Shown here: positions 17,661 through 26,129 of the stretch, piece after piece
Layout: the number at the start of each line of letters is the position of its first letter
Position numbering within the stretch: position 1 is the stretch's first letter
From: Arthrobacter sp. U41
GTDB lineage: Bacteria; Actinomycetota; Actinomycetes; Actinomycetales; Micrococcaceae
Assembly (NCBI RefSeq): GCF_001750145.1
Contig: NZ_CP015732.1
Location: 1,116,001-1,180,000, forward strand
Reading direction: 5' to 3'
Length of the DNA: 64,000 bases
The notes under the pieces: model-generated
Told to the model about the DNA's origin: nothing
The model's input: only the letters and a program-made list of their open reading frames with translations
Database searches by the model: none
Program-made: the position numbers and the translations under genes

Positions 17661-18541
17661 CAGACGGCCACCTCTTCGGCTGCGACGAGCTCCAGGAAGT
17701 GGGCCCGCATCCGGTCCGCGTCGGCCTCGAGACCGGTGAAGATCCGGAAGGCATCGGCTGCCTGCCCGACCGCCATCCGGCCACCGTCGAGCACGTCGCA
17801 GCCCTTGGCCCGGGCTTGCCGGACCAGCTCGGTCTCGATCGGGCGGTACACAATGTCCGCGACCCAGTGCCGGGGTGCCACGAGGGACATGTCCAGCGGC
17901 GTCCCGGGGTGGGCGGCCATGCCCACCGGGGTGCAGTGCACCAGGCCATCGGCCAGCGGCATCAGTTGCGGCAGTTCCGCCGTCGTCCGCGCGCTGACCA
18001 GCTGGTCCGGGAAGAAGCCTGCGAGTTCGGCGGCGCGTGCCGCGCAGCGGACGGGATCGGTGTCCACAAGGTCGAGCTCCTGGACGCCGGCGGTGAGCAG
18101 GGCGTAGGCGACGGCGGACCCGGCGCCGCCGGCGCCGAGCTGCACCACGCGGTTCAGCTTGGCTCCCGGCAGGCCGGTGGCGAGGGCGGCGGCGAACCCG
18201 GAGAAGTCGGTGTTGTGGCCGATGAAGCGGCCGTCCCGAATGGTCACGGTGTTGACCGCACCGAGGCGCCGGGCGTCCTGGGTGACCTCGTCCAGGTGTT
18301 CCAGGACCAGCTGCTTGCAGGGGTGGGTGATGTTCAGCCCGTTGAACCCCAGGCGGTAGGCGCCGGTCAGGAGTTCGCCGACGCTCTGGCCGGGAAGTCC
18401 CAGCTCGGTGAGATCGATGGGGCGGTAGAGGTACCGGAGGCCCTGCACATCGCCTTCGCGTTCATGCATGGGGGGCGTGAGGGACGGCATGACGCCATCG
18501 CCTATCAGGCCCACGAGGAAGGACTCTGCTCGATTGCTCAT
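17660..18541 (-). CDS. Shikimate dehydrogenase, catabolic (QsuD/AroE-like)
   Basis: 293 residues. The substrate domain has GLNITHPCKQ with the catalytic lysine and GHNTDFSGF with the aspartate; the NAD(P) domain has VQLGAGGAGSAVAYALL. It oxidises shikimate (possibly quinate) to the 3-dehydro form. Its place at the head of a dehydratase-pca run and beside an importer argues for breakdown, not aromatic amino-acid synthesis. After the glycine loop LDLVDTDP has an Asp, which favours NAD over NADP, as expected for a catabolic enzyme; that is inference. The upstream gap carries repeated TTTGTTC elements. Confidence 0.9.
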   Translation of the reverse strand: MSNRAESFLVGLIGDGVMPSLTPPMHEREGDVQGLRYLYRPIDLTELGLPGQSVGELLTGAYRLGFNGLNITHPCKQLVLEHLDEVTQDARRLGAVNTVTIRDGRFIGHNTDFSGFAAALATGLPGAKLNRVVQLGAGGAGSAVAYALLTAGVQELDLVDTDPVRCAARAAELAGFFPDQLVSARTTAELPQLMPLADGLVHCTPVGMAAHPGTPLDMSLVAPRHWVADIVYRPIETELVRQARAKGCDVLDGGRMAVGQAADAFRIFTGLEADADRMRAHFLELVAAEEVAV

Positions 18542-18630
18542 CCGTATAGCTCCTTTGACAACGGCACTCGGCGGGCGGAGACGCTCTGGGCGCAGGCCGC
18601 GGGCCGGGTGATGGGGATTACATTAGCGCA

Positions 18631-18670
18631 TTTGTTCACATGTTGCACGTTTGTTCTAGGAACGAACAAA
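18631..18670. promoter_or_regulatory. Operator-like TTTGTTC repeats before the shikimate/pca operon
   Basis: TTTGTTC occurs at 18631-18637 and again at 18650-18656, and its reverse complement GAACAAA at 18664-18670, making an inverted repeat around 18660. An inner GTTC/GAAC pair (18653-18663) is nested in it. The site lies about 90-130 bp before the shikimate dehydrogenase start and just past the regulator stop at 18705. An IclR-type protein is the likely partner. Confidence 0.55.
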
Positions 18671-18704
18671 TAATTACGGGACGGTGCCGGACAGGCTCGC
18701 GGAC

Positions 18705-19547
18705 TCATCCCTGGGGCAGTCGGGCCGACAGCTCCGCCGCCGCCGACTGGAGCAGCGGAACCAGGGCCACGAGGGCCTCTACGCTCATCCGGAAGACCGG
18801 AACCGCCGTGGCCAGCGAGGCGAAGGCGTGGCCCTGGGCGTTGAACACCGGGACGGCCACCGCCCGCATGCCCAGTTCGTTTTCCTCGTCCATCACGGCA
18901 TAGCCGCGCTGGCGGACGAGCCCGATCTCGGCCCGGAAGGCCTCCCGGTCCGTGATCGAAAATTCTGTCAGCGGCTCCAGTTCGAGCTCCTCAACGAGCT
19001 GGCTGCGGGTGGCGTCATCGGCGAAGGCCACGAGCACCTTGCCGACCGAGGTGGTGTGCAGTGCGCCCAGATGGCCCGGGTCGCTCGTGACGCGGAAAGT
19101 CTGCGGGCCGTCCACCTTGTTGACGGTGAGGTGGTGGTTTCCGTCGCGCACGGACAGGATGGTCGCCTCGCCCGTCTGCTCCGTGACGCGCCGCAGGATG
19201 GGCAGGGCGGTGCCGGCGAATCCGTGATGGTTGGACACGCGCTGTCCGAGCTGGAAAATGCGCAGGCCCAGGTGGTAGCGGCGCCCGTCCGGCTCATAGT
19301 CCACGAAGCCGTCGCGGGTCAGAGACCCCAGCAGGCGGTAGGTCGTACTGAAGGGCAGCTCCGCGCGGCGGGACAGCTCCGCGGCACTCGCCCCCCGCGG
19401 CTCGTCCCCCAGCAGGACCAGCAGGCCCAGGGCCTTGCCGACCATATCCGTCCGGGAGTCGTCCCTGGCGGCTTTAGTGCCCTTGCCGGCGGGAGCCGGA
19501 GGGGTGGAGGCGGCCTCAGCCGATTCTGTGTCTTGATTCACACTCAT
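18705..19547 (-). CDS. IclR-family regulator of shikimate uptake/catabolism
   Basis: 280 residues. A charged N-terminal tail is followed by a winged helix (MVGKALGLLVLLGDEPRG, AAELSRRAELPFSTTYRLLG) and an IclR effector domain with VDGPQTFRVTSDPG and SVGKVLVAFA. It sits between the importer (divergent) and the shikimate dehydrogenase operon (same direction, 163 bp downstream), so it probably controls both. A perfect inverted repeat lies eight bases before its ATG, which suggests autoregulation. The ligand is presumably shikimate or a related acid, by context only. Confidence 0.88.
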   Translation of the reverse strand: MSVNQDTESAEAASTPPAPAGKGTKAARDDSRTDMVGKALGLLVLLGDEPRGASAAELSRRAELPFSTTYRLLGSLTRDGFVDYEPDGRRYHLGLRIFQLGQRVSNHHGFAGTALPILRRVTEQTGEATILSVRDGNHHLTVNKVDGPQTFRVTSDPGHLGALHTTSVGKVLVAFADDATRSQLVEELELEPLTEFSITDREAFRAEIGLVRQRGYAVMDEENELGMRAVAVPVFNAQGHAFASLATAVPVFRMSVEALVALVPLLQSAAAELSARLPQG

Positions 19548-19555
19548 GGTTCAAT

Positions 19556-19574
19556 GCTCTCACATCGTGAGAGC
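19556..19574. promoter_or_regulatory. Perfect 8-bp inverted repeat at the IclR regulator start
   Basis: GCTCTCAC (19556-19563), ATC, then GTGAGAGC (19567-19574). It overlaps the ribosome-site region of the regulator gene and lies about 200 bp before the importer. As an operator it could give autorepression. A TTGACA -35-like hexamer at 19600-19605 points toward the importer, but its -10 is weak. Confidence 0.5.
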
Positions 19575-19772
19575 TATTTCTAGATGGTGATTATTTTGGT
19601 TGACAAGTGACTGCCCTCACAGCCATGATTGCTACATCGCACAAGTAGCTCCCACCATGTGGCTACTCGTCCGGGTCTTTCCACGAACCTCCTGGTGCCG
19701 CACACTTTAAGCCAGCGGCGGCCGAGACCTTCCTGATCCATCCGCGACAATGTCGTCACACAAAGGAACACC

Positions 19773-21092
19773 ATGAGCCAGACACTCCCGTCCACGACGC
19801 CGGGCACTGACGTGCCGGCCGGGACGCCGAAGAAGGCAGCCCTCGCCAGCTTCCTGGGCAGCGCCGTCGAGTATTACGACTTCTTTATCTTTGGATCCGC
19901 CGCCGCGCTGATCTTCCCCACCGTCTTCTTCCCGGACGCCGGCGCCAACGCGGCGATCATGTCCTTCGCGACCTTCGGCTTCGCCTATGTCGCCCGGCCG
20001 GTCGGCGCGGTCATCCTGGGCCACTTCGGTGACCGGGTGGGCCGCCGCAAGGTCCTGATGTTCACCCTCCTGCTGATGGGCGCCTCCACTTTCGTGATCG
20101 GCTGCCTGCCCGACTTCAACACCATCGGCTGGTGGGCCCCGGCCCTGCTGGTGCTGGCGCGTCTGTGCCAGGGCCTCTCCGCGGCCGGCGAGCAGGCCGG
20201 CGCCTCCTCCATGACCCTGGAGCACGCCCCGGACAACCGCCGCGCCTTCTTCACGTCCTGGACGCTGACCGGAACCCAGGGCGGCCAGATCCTCGCAGCC
20301 CTCGTCTTCATCCCCGTCCTGGCCCTGCCGGATGAGATCAAGTACGGCATCGGCTGGCGCATCCCGTTCTGGCTGAGCGCCGTCGTGGTGATTGTTGCGT
20401 TCTTCATCCGCCGCACCCTGCACGAGCCGCCGGCCTTCGAGGAAGCCCAGAAGACCGCCCAGATCTCCAAGCTGCCCGTCGCGGACCTGCTCAAGGACCA
20501 CTGGCGCGATGTCCTCCGCGTCGTCGCCTGCGCCTTCATCGCCGCCGTCTCAACCGTCTTCGGCACCCTGGCCATCAGCTACGCCAAGAACGTCGCCGGC
20601 GTGGACGGCACGACCACCCTCTGGCTCGTCGTCGGCGCCAACGTGGTTGCCCTCGGCACCCAGCCGCTCTTCGGCAAGCTCGCGGACCGGATCGGCCGCA
20701 AGCCGGTCTTTATCTACGGCGCGCTGGCCAGCGCGGTCCTGACTCCGCTGTTCCTGCTCAGCCTTGAGTCCGGCAGCGTCCCGCTGATGTTCCTGGCCGC
20801 GATCGGTTTCTTCTCCTTTGGCTACGCGGCGTCCAACGCCGTCTGGCCCGCGTTCTACGCGGAAATGTTCAGCACCAAGGTCCGCTTCTCCGGCCTGGCC
20901 ATCGGCACCCAGCTCGGCTTCCTGATGGCGGGCTTCGCCCCGGCGATCGTCGCGGCCATGGGCGGCATCAGGCCCGGCGGCTGGGTCCAGATCAGCATCT
21001 TCACTGCCGTCATCTGCGTCATCTCGGCCGTCTCGGCACTGACCGCGAAGGAATCCTTCAAGATTCCCACCAAGGAGCTCGGCCTCAAGTAA
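19773..21092 (+). CDS. MHS-family MFS transporter, probable shikimate importer
   Basis: 439 residues with 12 predicted membrane spans. The N-terminal FLGSAVEYYDFFIFGSAAAL and the loop GHFGDRVGRRKVLMF are typical of the metabolite:H+ symporter family, which includes ShiA, KgtP and ProP. Position next to the shikimate dehydrogenase operon and its regulator suggests uptake of shikimate or quinate by proton symport. It is transcribed alone, away from the regulator, and ends at a strong terminator. The ATG at 19773 has AAAGGA upstream. Confidence 0.88.
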   Translation: MSQTLPSTTPGTDVPAGTPKKAALASFLGSAVEYYDFFIFGSAAALIFPTVFFPDAGANAAIMSFATFGFAYVARPVGAVILGHFGDRVGRRKVLMFTLLLMGASTFVIGCLPDFNTIGWWAPALLVLARLCQGLSAAGEQAGASSMTLEHAPDNRRAFFTSWTLTGTQGGQILAALVFIPVLALPDEIKYGIGWRIPFWLSAVVVIVAFFIRRTLHEPPAFEEAQKTAQISKLPVADLLKDHWRDVLRVVACAFIAAVSTVFGTLAISYAKNVAGVDGTTTLWLVVGANVVALGTQPLFGKLADRIGRKPVFIYGALASAVLTPLFLLSLESGSVPLMFLAAIGFFSFGYAASNAVWPAFYAEMFSTKVRFSGLAIGTQLGFLMAGFAPAIVAAMGGIRPGGWVQISIFTAVICVISAVSALTAKESFKIPTKELGLK

Positions 21093-21137
21093 CCGGCCGC
21101 AGCGTTCCCGCCCGGTTGCTTCGGGCCGCAACACCGG

Positions 21138-21176
21138 AAGCCCGGCGTGTTCACAGGACACGCCGGGCTTTTCCGT
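21138..21176 (+). terminator. Rho-independent terminator after the importer
   Basis: AAGCCCGGCGTGT at 21138-21150 pairs perfectly with 21158-21170 around a 7-base loop, followed by TTTTCC. It lies 46 bp past the transporter stop and closes a single-gene transcript. Confidence 0.85.
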
Positions 21177-21253
21177 GTCCGGGGACGGCCGCGGAACAGC
21201 AACCCGGCGGGAACGCCGGGCAGCCGCCCCCGGGACCGGGCGGGAGCCCAGGG

Positions 21254-22330
21254 TCAGTCCTGGCGGGCGCCCAGCACCTCTGCCAGATCGAACCTGACCG
21301 GTTCCTCAAGCTGTTCGTAGGTGCAGGACCGCGGGTCCCGGTCCGGGCGCCAGCGGACGAACTGCGCCGTGTGGCGGAACCGTTCGCCTTCCATGTGGTC
21401 GTATTTCACTTCCACCACCCGCTCCGGGCGGAGCGGGGTGAAGGAGAGGTCCTTGCCTCCGCTCCACCGGCTGCCTTCGGCATTGCGCGGCGTCCGGGTC
21501 CCGTCCTCCTGCCGGTCCCAGGCCCAGGGGTGCTCGTCGAAGCCGGTCACGAGCGGCTGGAGTTCCTCGAAGAGTTCCTTCCGGCGTTGCATCGGGAAGG
21601 CCCCGACCACACCGACATTGGCGAGTCCGCCGTCGTCGCCGTAGAGCCCCAGCAGCAGCGAGCCGATCCGGTCCGGCCCGGAGGTGTGGACGCGGTACCC
21701 GGCGAGGACGCAGTCTGCGGTGCGTTCGTGCTTGATCTTGAACATGGTGCGCTTGTCCGGCAGGTACTGCCCGTCCAGCGGTTTGGCCACGACCCCATCG
21801 AGGCCGGCCCCCTCGAACTGGTGGAACCACTCCTCGGCGGTTCCCTTGTCCCGGGTCGCGGCGGTGAGGTGGATCGGCGCCGCACTCCCGGCCAGCACGC
21901 GTTCCAGCGCCGCGCGCCGTTCGGCGAAGGGGCGCGCGGTGAGGTCCTCGTCGTCGAGGGCCAGCAGGTCGAACGCGACAAATCTCGCCGGCGTCTGTTC
22001 GGCCAGCAGCCGAACCCGGCTTGCCGCGGGATGGATCCGTTGCTGCAGGGTGTCAAAATCGAGCCGGTCGCCGGAGGCACCGATCATGATGATTTCACCG
22101 TCGAGCACGCAGCGCGGCGGCAGGTTGGCCTTCAGCGCCTCGACGAGTTCGGGGAAGTAGCGGGTGAGGGGCTTTCCGTTCCGGCTGCCGATCTCCACGT
22201 CCTCGCCGTCGCGGAAGATGATGGACCGGAACCCGTCCCACTTCGGTTCGAACATCAGCGGGCCGTCAGGCAGGGCACTTACGGACTTCGCCAGCATGGG
22301 CGCGATCGGGGGCATCAGCGGCAGTCGCAT
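21254..22330 (-). CDS. ATP-dependent DNA ligase (LigC-like)
   Basis: About 358 residues from the ATG at 22330; a second ATG is at 22339, and the open frame runs further but would overlap the divergent oxidoreductase gene. Motif I is EPKWDGFRS with the nucleophilic lysine, followed by LDGEIIMIG (motif III), DGVVAKPLDGQY (motif IV) and FKIKHERTADC (motif V). A C-terminal OB-fold ends the protein. It lacks the polymerase and nuclease parts of LigD, so it resembles the small LigC ligases of actinobacteria that act in repair. No Ku gene is nearby. Confidence 0.9.
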   Translation of the reverse strand: MRLPLMPPIAPMLAKSVSALPDGPLMFEPKWDGFRSIIFRDGEDVEIGSRNGKPLTRYFPELVEALKANLPPRCVLDGEIIMIGASGDRLDFDTLQQRIHPAASRVRLLAEQTPARFVAFDLLALDDEDLTARPFAERRAALERVLAGSAAPIHLTAATRDKGTAEEWFHQFEGAGLDGVVAKPLDGQYLPDKRTMFKIKHERTADCVLAGYRVHTSGPDRIGSLLLGLYGDDGGLANVGVVGAFPMQRRKELFEELQPLVTGFDEHPWAWDRQEDGTRTPRNAEGSRWSGGKDLSFTPLRPERVVEVKYDHMEGERFRHTAQFVRWRPDRDPRSCTYEQLEEPVRFDLAEVLGARQD

Positions 22331-22424
22331 AGGCCCCATTCTGGTCCCGCATTCGGCCGTCCGCCAGAGGGATCCGGGCAGATCTTTCCTCGACAAGCGG
22401 CCGGGCCGACGGTAGACATGAACG

Positions 22425-23420
22425 ATGGCTACCCTCGGTTTCCACGCATCGCATGAACAGATCAGTCCCGGCCGGCTCCTCAAGGACGTGCAGCTGGCGG
22501 AGCAGGCGGGCTTCGACGCCGCCATGTGCTCGGACCACATCGAACCCTGGTCCGCCCGGCAGGGCCATTCCGGCTTCGCCTGGTCCTGGCTGGGGGCCGC
22601 CCTGGCAACCACCAAGCTGCGCCTGGGCGTTGTGACAGCGCCGGGCCAGCGCTACCACCCTGCCATCATCGCGCACGCGTCGGCCACGCTGGCGGACATG
22701 TTTCCCGGCCGGTTCTGGCTGGCGCCGGGCAGCGGCGAGTACATGAACGAGCACATCACCGGGGAGGTCTGGCCGGACAAGGCGACGCGGCAGCAGCGCC
22801 TCGAGGAAGCGGTGCAGGTCATCCGCGAACTCCACGACGGCAAGGAAGTGACCCGGGACGGGCTGGTCACGGTCCAGCAGGCCAGGATCTGGGATGTGCC
22901 GGAGATCAAGCCGCCGCTGATCGCTCCAGCCATCAGCGTGGAGACAGCGCGGCGCGGTGCGGCCTGGGCGGACGGGCTGGTCACGGTCAACCAGCCGCAC
23001 GCGAAGCTGAAGGAAATGCTCGCCGCCTACCGCGACGCCGGCGGCCGCGGCCCCGCCGTCCTGCAGGTCCATCTGGCCTGGGCGCCGTCGGAGCAGGAAG
23101 CCGTCGCGGTGGCGATGGACCAGTGGCGCAGCAACGTCTTTGCCCCGCCCATCCCCTGGGATCTTCCGACGGCGGCCCACTTCGACGGCGTCAGCGCCGA
23201 CGTCGGCGAGGAACAGGTCCGGAACGTCGTGAACATCTCCGCGGACACCGGACAGCATGCGCAGTGGCTCGCGGAATATGTCGATCTCGGCTTCGACGAG
23301 CTGTACCTGCATTTCGTCGGGCAGGAGCAGACTCCGTTCATCGATGCCTTCGCGGAGCACGTGCTCCCGCAGCTTCGCGCCTCCGGCGGCCCGCGGCAGG
23401 ACCGGGAGGTGCTGCTGTGA
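22425..23420 (+). CDS. LLM-class flavin-dependent oxidoreductase
   Basis: 331 residues, a luciferase-like TIM barrel. The N-terminus GFHASHEQISPGRLLKDVQL, then FDAAMCSDHIEPW and GVVTAPGQRYHPAIIAHA match the branch related to F420-dependent glucose-6-phosphate dehydrogenase and its FMN-using relatives (TIGR03557/TIGR03885-like, from memory). Whether it uses F420 or FMN is not clear from motifs. The stop overlaps the start of the GH13 gene as GTGA (23417-23420), so the two are translated together, which hints at a shared sugar-related substrate. Confidence 0.85.
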   Translation: MATLGFHASHEQISPGRLLKDVQLAEQAGFDAAMCSDHIEPWSARQGHSGFAWSWLGAALATTKLRLGVVTAPGQRYHPAIIAHASATLADMFPGRFWLAPGSGEYMNEHITGEVWPDKATRQQRLEEAVQVIRELHDGKEVTRDGLVTVQQARIWDVPEIKPPLIAPAISVETARRGAAWADGLVTVNQPHAKLKEMLAAYRDAGGRGPAVLQVHLAWAPSEQEAVAVAMDQWRSNVFAPPIPWDLPTAAHFDGVSADVGEEQVRNVVNISADTGQHAQWLAEYVDLGFDELYLHFVGQEQTPFIDAFAEHVLPQLRASGGPRQDREVLL

Positions 23421-25111
23421 GAATCGCCGAAACCTCGGATCTCTGGTGGAAGAACGCCGTCATCTATTGCCTGGATCCGGAGACGTTCTTCGACGGCGAC
23501 GGCGACGGCACCGGGGATTTCGGCGGCCTGATCCAGCGCGTGGACTACCTTGCGGCCCTGGGCGTGACGTGCATCTGGCTGATGCCGTTCTACCCCAGCC
23601 CGGACAAGGACGACGGCTACGACGTGACGGATCTGTACGGCGTGGACCGGCGGCTGGGCAACCTGGGCGACGTGGTGGAGTTCATCCGGACCGCGAAGGA
23701 CCGGGGGATGCGGGTGATCGCGGACTTCGTCCTCAACCACACCTCGGACAAGCACCCCTGGTTCGTGGAGTCCCGGAAATCGGTGGACAACCCGTTTCGC
23801 GATTACTACGTCTGGCGCAAGGACACACCCCCGGACACTTCCGAGCAGGTCGTGTTTCCGGGCGAGGAGACGTCCATCTGGACCCGGGACAAGGCCACCG
23901 GTGAGTGGTACCTGCACATGTTCGCCAAGCACCAGCCGGACCTGAATGTGGCGAACCCGAAGGTGCGGGACGAGATCGCCAAGTCCATGGGGTTCTGGCT
24001 GCAGCTGGGACTGGACGGATTCCGGCTGGACGCGGTGCCGTTCTTCCTCGAGCTGCAGGGAACGTCCAAGGAAGGCTCGGCACAGGTCGACCCGCACGAC
24101 TATCTCAGCGCGCTCCGCGGCTTCCTCAACCGCCGCAACGGCAGCGGGCTGCTGCTGGGCGAGGTCAATGTCCCCTACAAGGATCAGCTGAAGTACTTTG
24201 GCGGCACGGCAGGAAACGAGCTGAATATGCAGTTCGACTTCCTGTCCATGCAGAACCTGTACCTGTCCCTGGCCCGGGAGGATGCCCGGCCGCTGGCCAG
24301 ATCGCTCAGCTCCCGCCCGGCGACCCACCCGGACAACCAGTGGGCCATGTTTGTCCGCAACCATGATGAGCTGACCCTGGACAAACTCAGCGACGCCGAG
24401 CGCGGGGAGGTCTTTGCCGCGTTCGGACCGGACGAGGACATGCAGATGTACGGCCGCGGCCTGCGCCGCCGGCTGCCCACCATGCTCAACGGTGACCCCG
24501 CCCGGATCCGCATGGTCTACTCGCTGATGTTCGCGCTGCCCGGAACCCCGGTGCTCTTCTACGGCGAGGAGATCGGCATGGGCGAGGACCTGTCGGCGGA
24601 AGGCCGCTCGGCCGTGCGGTCCCCCATGCAATGGAACGACACCGAGAACGGCGGATTCTCGACCGCCCCGGCGAAGGACCTCGTGGCCCAGGTGGTGGAG
24701 GGCTACTTCGGGCCAAAGAACGTCAACGCCGCGGCGGCGAAGCGGGATCCGGAGTCGCTGTGGAACTTCATGGCCACCCTGATCCAGCGCTACCGGGAAA
24801 GCCCCGAACTGGGATGGGGCGACTTCGAGCTCATCAAACACCCCGCCGCGAAGGTGCTGCTGCACCGGTGCTCCTGGGGCGGCTCCACCGTCGTCCTGGC
24901 CCACAACTTCGGCGCGGAACCAGCCTCGGTGGCCGCGAATGTGGCCTCCGCCGGAGACCCGGAACCGGGATTCGAGGGCGCCTACCTGCGGGACCTGCTG
25001 GACGGCCAGGACATCGAGCTGGCGGACGACGGCGGTTTCGAACTCGAGCTGGGCCGCTATGGCTACCGGTGGTTCCGGATCCAGCGCCCGGGAGAACGCC
25101 ACATCCCGTGA
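23417..25111 (+). CDS. Glycoside hydrolase family 13 (alpha-glucosidase/trehalose-synthase-like)
   Basis: 564 residues from a GTG at 23417 that overlaps the previous stop. The GH13 barrel is complete: GDGDGTGDFGGL, VIADFVLNHTSDKHPWF, the nucleophile in GFRLDAVPFF, the acid/base Glu in LLGEVNV and the third acid in FVRNHDELT. It is closer to trehalose synthase/oligo-glucosidase than to secreted amylases, and it has no signal peptide, so it acts in the cytoplasm. A short C-terminal beta domain follows. The exact reaction (isomerase, glucosidase or transferase) cannot be fixed by eye. Confidence 0.88.
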   Translation: MRIAETSDLWWKNAVIYCLDPETFFDGDGDGTGDFGGLIQRVDYLAALGVTCIWLMPFYPSPDKDDGYDVTDLYGVDRRLGNLGDVVEFIRTAKDRGMRVIADFVLNHTSDKHPWFVESRKSVDNPFRDYYVWRKDTPPDTSEQVVFPGEETSIWTRDKATGEWYLHMFAKHQPDLNVANPKVRDEIAKSMGFWLQLGLDGFRLDAVPFFLELQGTSKEGSAQVDPHDYLSALRGFLNRRNGSGLLLGEVNVPYKDQLKYFGGTAGNELNMQFDFLSMQNLYLSLAREDARPLARSLSSRPATHPDNQWAMFVRNHDELTLDKLSDAERGEVFAAFGPDEDMQMYGRGLRRRLPTMLNGDPARIRMVYSLMFALPGTPVLFYGEEIGMGEDLSAEGRSAVRSPMQWNDTENGGFSTAPAKDLVAQVVEGYFGPKNVNAAAAKRDPESLWNFMATLIQRYRESPELGWGDFELIKHPAAKVLLHRCSWGGSTVVLAHNFGAEPASVAANVASAGDPEPGFEGAYLRDLLDGQDIELADDGGFELELGRYGYRWFRIQRPGERHIP

Positions 25112-25279
25112 GGCTCCCCGGGCCGGACCGGCGGTAGCAGGACGGCGGTGCCGGTAACGGCCCCGGCGCCGAACGCTTACCCACGTCTTACCGGGACGAA
25201 ACGCAGCCGCAACATGCGCGCCGGACACTGGAAGTGCCGGCAAGAGCAGGCACCACTCTCCAGTCCAGGAGGCCCCGCC

Positions 25280-25516
25280 ATGTTGAAGGAAGCCAAAGCC
25301 CATGTAACGCGCATCCGCGCCCTGGAGCAGCTGCACCGCGGCGACGAGATCGAGGCGCGTCTGAAGGTCGGCCCGAACTACGACGACGTCGTGATCCGCC
25401 GCGGCGCCGTCCAGGAGACCGCCCCCGGAATCGGCGTCGTCTGGATCATGGACCGGCAGTCCGGCACCCGGAAGGCCATCAACACCGATGAATGCAGCCT
25501 CTGGCGGGTCGCCTGA
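25280..25516 (+). CDS. Small conserved-looking protein, unknown
   Basis: 78 residues from the ATG at 25280, chosen for the AGGAGG eight bases before it. The first third is helical (MLKEAKAHVTRIRALEQLHR) and the rest looks like a small beta barrel (VGPNYDDVVIRRGAVQE, IGVVWIMDRQSG). No signal, membrane span or metal motif is seen. It lies 168 bp after the GH13 gene on the same strand, so co-transcription is possible but not required. I do not recognise the family. Confidence 0.65.
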   Translation: MLKEAKAHVTRIRALEQLHRGDEIEARLKVGPNYDDVVIRRGAVQETAPGIGVVWIMDRQSGTRKAINTDECSLWRVA

Positions 25517-26129
25517 GGCTGCGGGGGCAACTTCCTCCGCCGTCCCCACCGGGCGTTCGGCCGACACCGCGGGCGTAGTCAGTAAGGACTGCCCGCGGTC
25601 AGGTCCGGACCCGTGTGGACCTGGCTCAGCCTGGATCCGACCGCGACAGCGAATGCAGCCACTCGATCGCGCCGTCTGTCGTCGGAAGCTCACTTCCTGC
25701 AGCACCTTGACGCCGCCGAAGTGCAGGTTCACGTCCTTCAGGCTCAGGCTAGCGGCCACCGGAGTACCTTCCTATCGCATCATTGCTAGGATAACGACGC
25801 GATCCGTCACGACCGCCCGAGACCGACGGCGGATCGGAAACGAAATTGTTAACGATCTTGAACGGGCGCTGCCGGCCGCTGATTATGGCGCGATTTGGGG
25901 AGCTCGATCTACTTGGCGGGAATGCCCTCACCGAGGATCGATCCGAGCGGCCGAGCCCGATGCCGCAGCGGGTCACGCAGTAGTCGGCGGCATCAGCCGA
26001 GTAGGAGCTGCCTCCGAATGAGCCCGCCTTCGACAGGTCGAGCCATGCCGGCCGGCCGGCCGGTGACCTTCTCGATGATCGCCAGCGAGTTCAGTCGCTC
26101 TGCAATGAGCAGCGTCGTTCTTGCAGAGC
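25517..26129. other. Decayed intergenic stretch (613 bp) with gene remnants
   Basis: No intact gene is supported here. The stretch includes a short ABC-transporter-like remnant (25685-25759), a segment around 25555-25610 resembling part of the downstream MoaD-like gene, and locally AT-richer sequence near 25840-25860. Minus-strand frames at 25900-26120 give protein-like pieces (for example TLLIAERLNSLAIIEKV) broken by frame changes; I cannot name their source. A 9-bp inverted repeat, ACCGCGGGC/GCCCGCGGT, is at 25566-25599. Confidence 0.6.
25685..25759 (-). pseudogene. N-terminal fragment of a LivG/LivF-type ABC ATPase
   Basis: Starting from a GTG at 25759 with GGAAGG upstream, the frame reads VAASLSLKDVNLHFGGVKVL and continues QEVSF, the classic start of a branched-chain amino-acid ABC transporter ATPase. 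After that the resemblance stops: no Walker A motif follows and the frame runs into unrelated sequence antisense to the small-protein and GH13 genes. It is a 25-codon stump left by a deletion or rearrangement, and a start site seems to have survived. Confidence 0.65.

Noticed and set aside
14886..18107. A very long open frame on the plus strand opposite pcaH, qsuB and the shikimate dehydrogenase gene
   Set aside because: It is the antisense shadow of three well-supported genes in GC-rich DNA; its translation is low-complexity Gly/Arg/Val and lacks any domain.
23027..25759. A long open frame on the minus strand opposite the GH13 and oxidoreductase genes
   Set aside because: Only its first 25 codons look like real protein (ABC ATPase stump); the rest is antisense to strong genes.
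25685..25759. An intact branched-chain amino-acid ABC transporter gene
   Set aside because: Similarity ends before the Walker A motif, and no permease or binding-protein gene is near.
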